A stretch of 64,000 nt of DNA, taken from Molossus alvarezi. Taxonomy: Eukaryota; Chordata; Mammalia; Chiroptera; Molossidae. Below are positions 53,912 through 64,000 of the stretch, piece by piece (the stretch's first letter is position 1; each line of letters begins with the position of its first letter). The stretch spans positions 24,412,488 through 24,476,487 of the forward strand of contig CM073898.1 of assembly GCA_037176705.1 (NCBI GenBank). The letters run 5' to 3'. The position numbers and the translations under genes are program-made. The notes beneath the pieces were generated by a model. The model had not been told where the DNA came from. It searched no databases and saw only the letters and a list, made by a program, of their open reading frames with translations.

Positions 53912-56900
53912 TTATATTCCACAAATAAATGAGATCATATGATCCTCGTCTTTCTCTGTTTGGCTTGTTTCACTTAGGATAATACTTTCCAGGTCCCTCC
54001 ATGTAGTCTCAAAGCATAAGAGATCTTTCTTTCTTACAGCTGCATAGTACTCCATTGTGTATATGTACCACTGCTTTTTTATCCATTCGTCTACTGATGG
54101 ACACTTGGGCTGTTTCCAGAACTTAGCTATTGTAAATAGTGCTGCTACAAACATGGGGGTATATATTCTTTCTGATTGGTGTTTCAGGCTTCTTAGGATA
54201 TATTCCTAGAAGTGGGATCATTGGGTCAAGTGGAAGTTCAATTTTTAATTTTTTGAGGTAACACCATATTGTTTTCTATAGTGGCTGCACCCATCTGCAT
54301 TCCCACCAGCAGTGTATTAGAGTCCCCTTTTCTTCACTCCCTCGCCAACACTTGTTGTTTGATGATTTGTTGATGGCGGCCATTCTGACAGGTGTGAGGT
54401 GATACCTCACTGTTGTTTTAATTTGCATCTCTCTGATGATTAGTGATGTTGAGCATTTCTTCATATGTCTCTTAGCCATTTGTATGTCCTGTTTGGAGAG
54501 GTGTCTATTTAGTTCCTCTGCCCATTTTTTAATTTGGTTCTTTGTCTTCCTTTTGTTGAGTTGTATGAGCACTCTATATATATTGAAAATTAACCCCCTA
54601 TCTGATATATCATTGGCAATTATGCGCTCCTATACAGTGGGTAGCCTTTCTGTTTTGATAATTGTATCTTTCGCAGTACAGAAGCTTTTGAGTTTGATAT
54701 AGTCCCATGTATTCATTTTCTCCTTTGTTTCTATTGCATTAGGTGATATATCAGTGAAAATTCTGCTGCGTATGATTCTGAAATTTTGTCGCCTACAGTT
54801 TCTTCTAGGATTTTTATGGATTCATGAGTCACATTTAAGTCTTTTATCCATTTTGAGTTTATTCTTGTGTATGGTGTAAGTTGATGGTCTAGTTTCATTT
54901 TTCTGCATGTAGCTGTCCAATTTTCCCAACACCATTTATTAAAGAGGCTCTATTTATTCCACTGTATGTTCTTGCCACCTTTGTCAAATATTAATTGAGC
55001 ATATTGCCTTGGGTCCATTTTTGGGTTCTCTGTTCTGTTCCATTGGTCTATATGCCTGTTCTCGTGCCAGCACCAGGCTGTTTTGATTACAGTAGCTTTG
55101 TAGTATAACCTGAAATCTGGTAATGTGATCCCTCCAACTTTGTTCTTCTTTTTTCAAGATTGCTGTGGCTATTTGAGGTCTTTTTGGGTTCCCTATGAAC
55201 TTTTGAAGTACTTGTTCTAATTCTGTGAAGTATGCCGTTGGTATTTTGTTGGGGATTGCATTGAATTTATAGATTGCTTTGTTTAGTATGGACATTTTAA
55301 TGATGTTAATTCTTCCAATCCATGAACAGGGTATGTGCTTCCACTTTTTTATATCTTCCTCTATTTCTTTTTTCAATGACCTTTAGTTTTCTGTGAATAG
55401 GTCCTTTATATCTTTGGTTAAGTTTATTCCTAGGTATCTTAATTTTTTGCCGCAACGGTAAATGGGATTGTTTTCTTACTTTCTTTTTCTGTGGGTTTAT
55501 CATTGGTGTATAAGAATGCCATCAATTTCTTGATGTTAATTTTGTATCCTGCTACTTTTCCAAATTCATTTATTAAGTCTAGTAAATTTTTGATGGAGTC
55601 TTTGGGGTTTTCTACGTATAGTATCATGTCATCTGTGAATAATGATAGTTTCACTTCCTCCTTTCCAATTTGGATCCCTTTTATTTTTTCCTCCTGTCTG
55701 ATTGCTGTGGCTAAGACTTTCAGTACTATGTTAAATAAGAGTGGTGAAAGGGGGCATCCTTGCCTTGTTCCAGTTCTTAAGGGAAATGCTTTTAGTTTTT
55801 GCCCATTGAGTATGATGTTGGCTGTAGGTCTTTCATATATGGCCTTTATTATGTCAAGATACGATCCCTCTATTCCCACATTGCTGAGCGCTTTTATCAG
55901 AAATGGATGCTGGGTTTTGTCGAAGGTTTTTTCAGCATCTATTGATATGATCATGTGGTTTTTATTCTTCATTTTATTTATGTGGTGTATCATGTTTATT
56001 GATTTGCGAATATTGTACCAGCCTTGCATCATGAGATGAATCCCACTTGGTCATGGTGAATAATTTTTTTGGTGTATTGCTGGATCCGATTTGCTAGTAT
56101 TTTGCTCAGGATTGTGGCATCTATGTTTATCAGGGATATTGGCCTGTAGTTTTCTTTCTTTGTAGTGTCTTTTTCTGGTTTTGGAATTAGAATTATGCTG
56201 GCTTCATAAAACAAGTTTGGAAGTCTTCCTTCTTCTTGAATTTTTTGAAATAGTTTGAGGAGAGTGGATGTTAGTTTTTCTTTGAATGTTCGGTAAAACT
56301 CCCCTGTGAAGTCATCCAGGCCTGGGCTTTGTTTGCTGGGAGAGTCTTGATTACATCTTCAATTTCTTCTGTTATTGGTCTGTTCAAGTTTTCTATCTCT
56401 TCTTGGTCCAGTTTTGGGAGACTATGTGTTTCTAGAAATTTGTCCATTTTGCTTAGATTGTCGAATTTGTTGCCATATAATTGTTCATAGTAGTTGTTAA
56501 CAATCTTTCGTATTTCTGTGGTGTCAGTTGTTACTTCTCACCTTTCATTTCTGGTTTTGTGTATTTGGGTTCTCTCTCTTTGTTTCTTGGTGAATCTAGC
56601 TAAGGCTCCATCAATCTCGTTTATCTGTTCGAAAAACCAGCTCTTTGTTTCATTGATCCTTTGAATTGTTTTTTTTTTGGACTCTATGTCGTTTATTTCT
56701 GCTCTGATCTTTACTATTTCCTTCCTTCTACTTGCTCTGGGGTTTTCTTTTTGTTTGCCCTCTAGTTCTTTAAATTGTGAGGTTAGATAGTCTATTAGAG
56801 ATTTTTCTTGTTTTTTGAGGTAGGCCTGTAGTGCTATGAACTTCCCTCTCAGAACTGCTTTTGTTGCATCCCTTAGATTTTGTGTTGTTGTGTCTTCATT

Positions 56901-57732
56901 TTCATTGGTTTCCAGGAAGTTTTTAATTTCTTCCTTGATCTCCTCGGTAACCCATTCATTGTTTAATAACATGCTATTTAGCTTCAATGTGTTTAAATGT
57001 CTTTGCATGTTCTTGTTGCAATTGATTTCTAGTTTCACACCATTGTGATCTGAGAAAATGCTTGATATGATTTCAGTCTTCTTGAACTTGTAGAGACTTA
57101 GTTTGTGTCTTAACATGTGGTCTATCTTTGAGAATGTCCCATGTGCACTTGAGAAGAATGTGAATTCTGTAGTTTGGGGGGTGTAATTCTCTGTAGATAT
57201 CTATTAAATCCATTTGGTCTAGTGCTTCATTTAGAGTCTATGTTTCCTTGCTAATTTTTTGTCTAGAGGATCTATCCAGTGATGGTCAGCAGGGTGTTGA
57301 AGTCCCCTGCTATGATTGTATTGCTATCGATTTCTCCTTTGAAGTCCTCCAGAAAATTTTAATATACTTTGGTGCTCCTATATTGGGTGCATATATGTTT
57401 ATCAAGGTTATATCTTCCTGTTGGATAGATCCTTTCAATATTATGTAGTGGCCTTCTTTGTCTCTAGTTATGGCCTTCATTTTGAAATCTATTTTATCAG
57501 ATATGAGTATTACTACCCCAGCTTTTTTTTGCTTTCCGTTTGCTTGGAAGATTATTTTCCATCCCTTCACTTTCAATCTATGTGAGTCTTTTGTTGTGAG
57601 GTGGGACTCTTGTAAACAACATATAGATGAGTCATGCTTTCTTATCCAATCAGCTACTCTGTGTCTTTTTATGGGGGCAGTCAATCCATTTACATTTAAG
57701 GTGATTATTGATATGTACTTATTTATTGCCAT
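53912..57732 (-). pseudogene. L1 ORF2 pseudogene (endonuclease/reverse transcriptase)
   Basis: Length about 1,270 codons, normal for L1 ORF2. The start is ATG at 57732 (MAINKYISII). The endonuclease part is open for 140 codons with LNVNGL, the catalytic glutamate in LQESHL, and INIYAPN. The reverse transcriptase part (55439-56032, 197 codons open) has [12 protein letters not shown] intact, while the FADD box reads FTDD. The C-terminal segment with [16 protein letters not shown] is at 54276-54572, and the end (MEYYAAVRKKDLL ... FICGI) stops at 53912. At least six frameshifts separate these pieces. Confidence 0.93.
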
Positions 57733-57744
57733 TTTTGTTTAGCG

Positions 57745-58672
57745 TGGTTCTATTTTTCTTTCTATTTCTCCTGCTAATTACAGCAGTCCTTTTAACATTT
57801 CTTGCAGTGGTGGTTCGGTGCTAATGTATTCCTTTAGCCTTTTTTTGTCAGGGAAGCTCTTTATTTGACCTTCTATTTTCAATGACAGCCTTGCTGGGTA
57901 GAGTAGTCTTGGATTCAGATCCTTGTTTTTCATGACCTTGATTACTTCATGTCATTTCCTTCTGGCCTGTAGTGTTTCTTGTGAGAAGTCAGCTGAGAGC
58001 CTTATGGGGTTTCCTTTGTAGATAACCTGTTGCTTATCTCTTGCTGCTTTTAGGATTCTCTCTTTCTCTTTAATTTTTGGCAGTTTGATTACTATGTGTC
58101 TTGGTGTGGGCCTGTTTGGGTTCTTCTTACTTCTTTCTGTGCTTCTTGAACTTGAATGCCTTCTTCCTTCACCAAATTAGGGAAGTTTTCTGTCACTATT
58201 TCTTCAAATATATTCTCTAACCCTTGCTCATTTTCTTCTTATTCAGGGACTCCTATGATGCGAATGTTATTACGTTTCCAGTTGTCCCACAGTTCTCTTA
58301 AGCTGTTTTCCTGTTTTTAAATTATTTTTTCCTTTTGGTTTTCTGATTGGTTGATTTTTTCTACCCTATCTTCTAATTCACTGATTCGGTCCTCAGCTTC
58401 CTCTACTCTGCTATTTAGACTTTCCAATGTGTTTTTTATTTCTGATATTTTATTCTTCATTTCTTCTTGGTGGTTTTTAATTTACAACTGGTTTTCAACA
58501 TTTCTATGTCTTTACTCATGGTGCTCATGTCCTTACACATGCTGTTGAGCTTCCTCAAGATCATGGCTCTGAATTCTAGTTCTGTTAACTTGCTTAACTG
58601 CACCTCATTTATCTCATCTTTGGTAGAGGTCTCTTGTTCTTTCATTTGGCTTTTGTTTCTGTGTTTCACCAT
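57745..58672 (-). pseudogene. L1 ORF1 pseudogene
   Basis: Start ATG at 58672 (MVKHRNKSQMKEQET). The N-terminal basic part and coiled coil (LNSMCKDMSTMSKDIEMLK) are open to about 58457; frameshifts follow. The C-terminal RNA-binding part is readable in fragments down to about 57790. The stop lies just right of the ORF2 start, but I could not place it exactly. Confidence 0.85.
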
Positions 58673-59535
58673 TTTGGCTATCACAGTGGGCTTTGGAGCC
58701 TGCTAAATTTTCCCTGTGGGTGTTGGTGTTCTGCTGTTTGTGGCTCCCTCTCCTGGGTTTGGATGAGGCAGGGAGGACCCACTTTAAACACCACTGTCAA
58801 GTCTTACTTTCCTGCTTAGAGTTGCTAGCCCAGGGAATGGTAGTTATCCTCTAGCTTTTTTGCCTGGAGGCTAACAGTAGCGGTCACCTGAAGAACCCTG
58901 GTTTCTGAGTTGACTGAAAAACTCCCTCAGGTGCTCAGTGTAAGAGGATTTCCCGAGGGTGGGACAGATGCTGGTTGTTAATGGGCCTCATTTAGCATTT
59001 CAATGGCCACCGGGTGGGGTTGAATCTCTGAGGGAGGGGCTGCTGCCTCTCCCCAGGGCCCTGGGAAAGAGTAAGGTGACCACAGTCCTGCGTGGCTGCA
59101 ACTCAGCAAAAGCCCTGAGCACCCTCCAAATCCCGAGTGTCCCCACACAGTTCCAGTCCAGTCTGCCCTCCCTCTGCTGGAGCCCAAGGTGAGTGGCTGC
59201 TGTCAATTTAGCCTCTGTCCGGGCTCTGCACTGTGGAGCCACCTGGGACTTTAACACGAGGGCACTGCTCCCAGCTAAGAGCGGCCGAGGCCTCAGGTCC
59301 CAGCCGGGGTTGCAGGTCCCAGCCCAGGCCGCTGCGGACCATGGGCTCCTTGCCCCCTCTCGCGTCCTCGCAAGCCTACCAGGATTGAATCAGTGTCCCT
59401 GGTTATGTGGTCCTCCAAGCTGCCTTTTGGTTGCCCCTTCCTGACGATTTGTCTTTATTTTCATTTTAATTCCAGTTTGGTCCTAGGAGATGGTCTGTGT
59501 AGCTTCCATTCACTCCGCCGCCATTTTCCTGATCC
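58673..59535 (-). promoter_or_regulatory. L1 5' UTR/promoter region
   Basis: About 860 bp, GC-richer than the rest of the element (CCGAGGCC, GGCCGCTGCGG near 59285-59335), ending in CCGCCGCCATTTTC. On the minus strand the end reads GAAAATGGCGGCGG, a YY1 match at the expected place near the transcription start. It shares its inner part with the L1 inside the composite and not with the HAL1 5' UTR. Confidence 0.75.
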
Positions 59536-59609
59536 AGAATGTGCACTTTGAATGATGAAAAAGTCTTAACAATTTGTCTATAGTCAGTCTAATGATTAAA
59601 CTAATCTTT

Positions 59610-59711
59610 TTTTTTTTTTTTTTTTTTGTACGTGCCCCTAGCGGGAACCGAACCCCGGACTTTCTGGTCCACAGGCCAACGCTCCAACCACTGAGCCAAA
59701 CTGGCCAGGAC
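59610..59711 (-). repeat. Mini-VES: tRNA domain plus A tail only
   Basis: Second tRNA-domain-only SINE: T-run of about 20, GTACGTGCCCCTAGCGGG, GGAACCGAACCCC, ending CTGGCCAGGA. Duplication ATTAAACTAATCTTT at 59595 and 59714. Same truncation point and same CCCCTA base as the copy at 31061, at an unrelated site. Confidence 0.95.
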
Positions 59712-59728
59712 TAATTAAACTAATCTTT

Positions 59729-61465
59729 AACATACATGATTTTAATTCCTATTAGGAGCAGAAGGCTTGGAATCCTTTCAGATCTCCCTTCATATTTTTC
59801 TGTAAGAATTTAATCTTTTTCTGAGTATCAGTCTGTAGTTGGTTATGTTTTCTCCATTTATATGCATTTACCCAGGTCAAAATGTGGTTCAAGTGATGAC
59901 ATACAAAGGAAACTCAGGACTCTTGACACAGAGCCAGAGGCCTGAATAAACATTCCTGTGTCTGAGATTTTGGGGTTGGGGAAGGTCTCTGAACCTGTCT
60001 CCTCAAAATGTCAGAAGCTTACTGAATTTCTTAGAAAATGTGTCTTTGGTGATTAAAAGTACATAGTGATCATTATATACACATTTGGAATATCTGGCTC
60101 TTTTAAAAGTAGGGAGATGATGTTAAAAGGTTGTTGGTGGTGTTGATGAAGAAGAGAGTGGGTGGTCAGATCTTAATAACAGTTCTCTATTGAGGCAAAC
60201 AAAACCCAAAAACAACATTTGGGCAAATACTGTTAAAAGCGTGGCAACACATAACCCACAGGGCTCCATAAGATATGACCAAAACCAGACTTCAGCCCTC
60301 CTGGCTTACATAATTCCAGAAGAGATTCATGCAGGGGATTAACGAGCTGTGCAAGGTGTCCATGGCCAAGAGGAACGGACAGGGTCAGGCCTCTAGGAGT
60401 CCTCACATTTCTGGTTTCCCATTAGATTTTATCTGCTGTTTCAAGCAGTAGGATCTGGCAAGAGGGATACAAAAGACTCTATGATTTAACTTTCAGAAGA
60501 AGCAAGGACATGACTCTCTGTTAATAATACTCTGTGCTTTTAGACCACAGTGTGAGAATTTGGAGATCTGAGGGCAGGAGGAGGCTGCAGCAGGAATCTT
60601 GGCCTCAAATCAGTTTTAGGGAGTTTTGCATGAAGGTATTTACTTTTGGAAGATAATATTAGCTCACTTATTTCCTATGGAAACTGGAAAATAAACACTT
60701 CCTTTAAAATAAACACATGCACATACTGAATTCCTATTTGTACCCTTTCCCTGACTAGTGAGAAAGAAGTAAGTATATGTGTATGTGCACGCATGTGCTT
60801 CTTTGTGGCTACATTTTTGGTTTGCTTTGACTTATTTCATACTAGCTGCCAAGCAGACATGCATGGGTGGATTTTGATCAGGGAAAAGGCTGTTTGCCCA
60901 TTATCTGCCATGGTGGGACTTATGCCTACCCATGGGTAGGCCTCCCTGAAGTTCAGCCTGTCTGTCAACATGCCGATGCAGCAAGATTGATATAGTTGGA
61001 GGTGGAATTCTTTTTCAAAGTCTGCTTGGGCCAGCTCCTGGTCTAATGCCATGTCTTACATAATGATGTATATGGTGAACCTTCACTGGGAAAGAAAAAC
61101 AGGCCCATGTTTCTGAAGTGCCCTTTGGCTTCGGGCAGTCCTGTCTGCCCATATAGTTTTGGTAAAATGCTTTTTGCAGTAGCCTCGGAGTGAGTCCAGG
61201 GTGAAGAAGAGAAGACTGTATTGTGCTGTGGGTTTAGCAGTCTATCTGTCACCACTCCTGTGAAAGAGCCAGGCTGTCTCACCGGTGATTAATTCAATGC
61301 CACTCTTCTAGGGGGACAGGGAGTCACTTAGTGCATGTTTTAGCCTCCGAAGTAAAAGAAGGTATGCTGATTTCTACATAGGAGCAGTGGGCCTGAAAAG
61401 GGGGGGATCATTCTAGGCTTATTAAAAAAGAATGATGGTATTATATCCCCTTTGTCCACTGGTTT
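59729..61465. other. Unassigned unique stretch
   Basis: About 1.7 kb with no repeat I can name and no coding frame of note (longest about 80 codons). A candidate for single-copy or conserved non-coding sequence. Confidence 0.4.
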
Positions 61466-61810
61466 TGAGCACTGTATCAAGTGTGGCATTGCTGGGGCTA
61501 TTGTACCAGTTATTCATACTGCATATAAAATCACCCCACACTTTCTGTGGGTCAGAAATTTGGGAAGGGCTCTGATGGGTGGCTCTGGCCAGGGGTCTCG
61601 CAAAGGGTCTCACCAGGGGTTATAGTCAGGCAGCGGCTGGAGCGAGAATAACAGGTACCTGGAGGAGCTAGAGTCTGGCTGGGCATCTTTCTTTCCCTTC
61701 AGGTAGTCCCAGGGCTTCCCCAGGTGGTCTCTCTGCTTGGGATGATTTGGGCTTCCTCACAGCATGGTGGCCTCAGAGAGCTGGACCGATTACATGGTAA
61801 CTCAGGGTTG
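61466..61810 (-). repeat. MaLR-like LTR, old
   Basis: Antisense: AAAATCACCCCACACTTTC, TGTGGGTCAGAAATTTGGGAAGGGCTC, GGGTGGCTCTGGCC, TGGGCTTCCTCACAGCATGGTGG. These phrases recall old MLT1-type LTRs. Confidence 0.5.
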
Positions 61811-61829
61811 ATGCTAATGCTTCAATGAG

Positions 61830-64000
61830 CCAGTTTAAGTTCTCCAAATTTGTTATTTCTTGTCAACATCGTTTTGCCAATTCTAGGTCCTGTGCATTAT
61901 ATCACTGTAAGTTTTAAAGATAACCTGTCAATTTCTTTTAAAAAACCTTCCTAGGATTTTGATTAGAGTTGTGTTGACTCTGTAGATTGATTCAGGGAAA
62001 ACTAACCGATTTATAATGTTGTCTTTTGATTCATAAATATGGTATGTCTCTCTATTTATTTAGAGCTTTAAAAATTTCTCTCAGAAATGGTTAAGTAGTT
62101 TTTAGTGTAGAAGTCTTACACACTAAAAAAAATTTGTGTCTAAATATTATGGGTTTTTTTTACACTATAGTAAATGGTAATATTTTGGGGAGTAGCCATA
62201 CACATTTAGGATGGCTATGTCTTCGTGAAGATTGACACATTTATCATGAGGTTGCTGTAAAGATAGTGGCTTCAGTCATCTGGAGGCTTGCCCGGTGCTG
62301 GAGGATCTGCTTCCAAACTCAGTCGCAAACTTTTGGTAGGTGGCTTTTGCTCCTCACCGCATGGGCCTCTGGGCCTCTTCTTAACAGTGTGATAGCTAAA
62401 TTTCCCAGAGAGAGAGAGAGAAACGTCTCTATTGCTTTTCTGTTTTCTAGTTTATTGATTTCTGCTCTTTATTATTTCCTTCCTTATTCACTTAGGGTTT
62501 AATTTAGGTCTTTTTTAGCTTCTTAAGTAGGAAGCTTAGAGTATTGAATCTAAAATGTGTTCTTTCTCATGTGAACATTTAAAGCTATACATTTCCCTTT
62601 AAACACTGCTGTAGCTGCAACCTACAATTTTGATATGCTGTGTATTTGTTATCATTCAGTTAAAAATATTTACAAATTTTCCTTGTGATTTCTTCTTTGA
62701 TCCATGGCTTATTTGGAATTATTTTATATAATTTCAAAAAATGTGGGGATCCTCCAATTATATTTTCATTATACATATCTAATTTATTTCCATTGTTATC
62801 AGAGAATATACTTGATATGATTTCATTTCTTTAAAATGTTCTGAGACTTCTTTTATGACCCACCAGAGTTCTGCCATGGTGAATGTTTTATTTGCACTTG
62901 AAAAGAATCTATATTTGACCATGTTACCTGTAGTAGTTAAAAAATATCAATTAGGTCATTGTTTGATTGAATTTTCAGATTTCCTTATCCTTACTGAATT
63001 TTTAAAAACCCACTTGTTCTGTCAGTTACCGAGGGAAGAATGTTGAAATCTTTGTCTCCGTGTAGATTTGTTAATTTTTTTCTTCTCTTCTATTAGTTTT
63101 GTTCCATGTAGTTTCAGGCTCTGCAATTAGATACATAAACATTTATGATGGCTATGTCTTCATAAAGACTGACACATTTATCACGAGAAAACATATCTCT
63201 ATCTGTTAATCTTTCCAGTCCTGATGTCTGCTCTGTCTGAAATTAATATATTTTCTCCAGCTTTCTTATGATTAGTGTTTTCTTGGCATTTATTCTTTTA
63301 TTCTTTTATTATTAATACCTCTGTTTCAATGTATTTGAAATGTTTTTCTCATGGACAGTGTATAATTGAGTCTTTCTTTTTAAAAATCTTATCTGGCAAT
63401 TTTTTTGATAATTATAGTGTTTAGACCATTTATATTTAATGTATTATTAATATACTTGGATTTAAGTTTATCATCTTGCTATTTGTTTTCTATTTGTCTC
63501 ATATTTTCTCTTCTCCATTTCCTCTTTTGGATTAATTTAGCATTTTATTTTATTTCTAATATTGGCTAAGTTTTGTACTTTTTCCTTGGTGGTCATTCTA
63601 GTTTTTACAATATGCATCTTTAAATCATCATAGATTCCAGTAATATAGTATTACTTTATATAAACATAAAAGTGTAAAAGTTATATACTTCTATTTTTTC
63701 CCCTCGTCCTTTCTGGTATATATCATACCTTTTACTTATACATGTATTATCAAAACACATAGTTATAATTTTTGTTTTAAACTACATGTTATATTTTAAA
63801 GAAATTTAAAAATGAAACAAATCTCTCTTATATATACTTGCATACTTACTATTTCCAGAGGCCTTTGTTCCTTTTGTATATCTGAGTTTACATCTGTTAC
63901 CATTTTACTTCAGCTTGAAGAACTTCCTTTTACATTTATTGTAGTGTAGGTCTGCTGATCATAAATTCATTCAACCTGTTTTTGTCTGAAAATGTCTCCA
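61830..64000 (-). repeat. Old L1M, antisense, runs off the window
   Basis: Decayed L1M: AGGATTTTGATTAGAGTTGTG, TTTAGAGCTTTAAAAATTTCTC, TCTGCTCTTTATTATTTCC, TTTCTTCTTTGATCCATGG, CAGAGAATATACTTGATATG, CACTTGAAAAGAATC, GTTGAAATCTTTGTC, GTATTATTAATATACTTGG, GTAGTGTAGGTCTGCTG at the window end. Interrupted near 62195-62420. Confidence 0.85.
62255..62415 (-). repeat. MaLR-like LTR fragment in L1M
   Basis: GGCTTCAGTCATCTGGAGG, GTGCTGGAGGATCTGCTTCC, CCGCATGGGCCTCTGGGCC: a short antisense piece like that at 61466. Ends unclear. Confidence 0.45.

Larger units (their letters stand above)
53663..59535 (-). mobile_element. Full-length L1 retrotransposon, decayed
   Basis: A 5.87-kb L1 on the minus strand with exact 14-bp duplication AGAATGTGCACTTT at 53649-53662 and 59536-59549. 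Order from the right: 5' UTR (about 58673-59535, with YY1 site at its end), ORF1, ORF2, 3' UTR with C/T-rich tract (53700-53900), short T/A-rich tail. No SINE has inserted in it, unlike the composite at 15.3-24.4 kb, so it is younger or luckier. Both ORFs are broken, so it cannot move on its own. Confidence 0.96.

Noticed and set aside
62395..62425. VES fragment (GAGAGAGAGAGAGAAACG)
   Set aside because: Only the GA run and AAACG match; the tRNA part and duplication are absent, so likely chance.
1..64000. CRISPR array, operon, phage, toxin or other prokaryotic-type system
   Set aside because: Composition, SINEs, LINEs and MaLR LTRs show mammalian nuclear DNA; repeats are dispersed transposons, with no regularly spaced array and no multigene coding layout.

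Overview
This is mammalian nuclear DNA, almost certainly from a bat. The main evidence is about 19 copies of a tRNA-derived SINE whose sense strand opens with a CCTGGCC-GG-TTGGCTCAG-type box A and carries GGTTCGGTTCCCGCTAAGGGCAC. I recognise this from memory as the VES SINE of vespertilionid and related yangochiropteran bats. Old eutherian repeats (L2, MIR, MER5-like, MaLR LTRs, L1M) fill most of the rest. No Helitron or piggyBac copy was recognised, so the genus cannot be fixed from this window.

I find no host protein-coding gene, exon or processed gene copy. Every long reading frame I could identify is L1/HAL1 ORF1 or ORF2 debris or an open frame inside a VES SINE. The window is therefore intergenic or the inside of a large intron. 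VES and young L1/HAL1 copies lie overwhelmingly on the minus strand (16 of 19 VES; all five young LINE insertions). This is the pattern expected in an intron of a plus-strand gene, but it is only a hint.

Layout. 1-5.0 kb: two L2 fragments, the second (2.6-5.0 kb) split by three VES and a HAL1 3' UTR. 5.4-14.1 kb: unique DNA, MIRs, a VES, an inverted (twin-primed) young L1, several old L1M 3' ends, a second inverted L1 and a MaLR LTR. 15.3-24.4 kb: a 9-kb block inserted in an old L1, bounded by one 15-bp target-site duplication and made of HAL1, then L1, then HAL1 in one orientation, with four VES nested inside. 24.4-29.8 kb: old L1, MIR and unique DNA. 29.8-32.35 kb: a HAL1 element (ORF1 only), carrying a tRNA-domain-only mini-VES. 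32.35-53.6 kb: mixed L2, MIR, L1M, VES, a mariner-type MITE, microsatellites, a second MaLR LTR and long unique stretches. 53.66-59.54 kb: a full-length, decayed L1 with a 14-bp duplication. 59.6-64 kb: a second mini-VES, unique DNA, a MaLR-like LTR and old L1M.

The best leads are mobile-element biology rather than a gene system: two independent mini-VES insertions that share a truncation point and a diagnostic base; the HAL1-L1-HAL1 composite; and HAL1 copies that keep the first about ten codons of ORF2 fused to the 3' UTR, which records how ORF2 was lost. Short regulatory-looking sites (two perfect RFX X-box palindromes, a perfect CRE, CTCF-like cores) lie in or near single-copy DNA.
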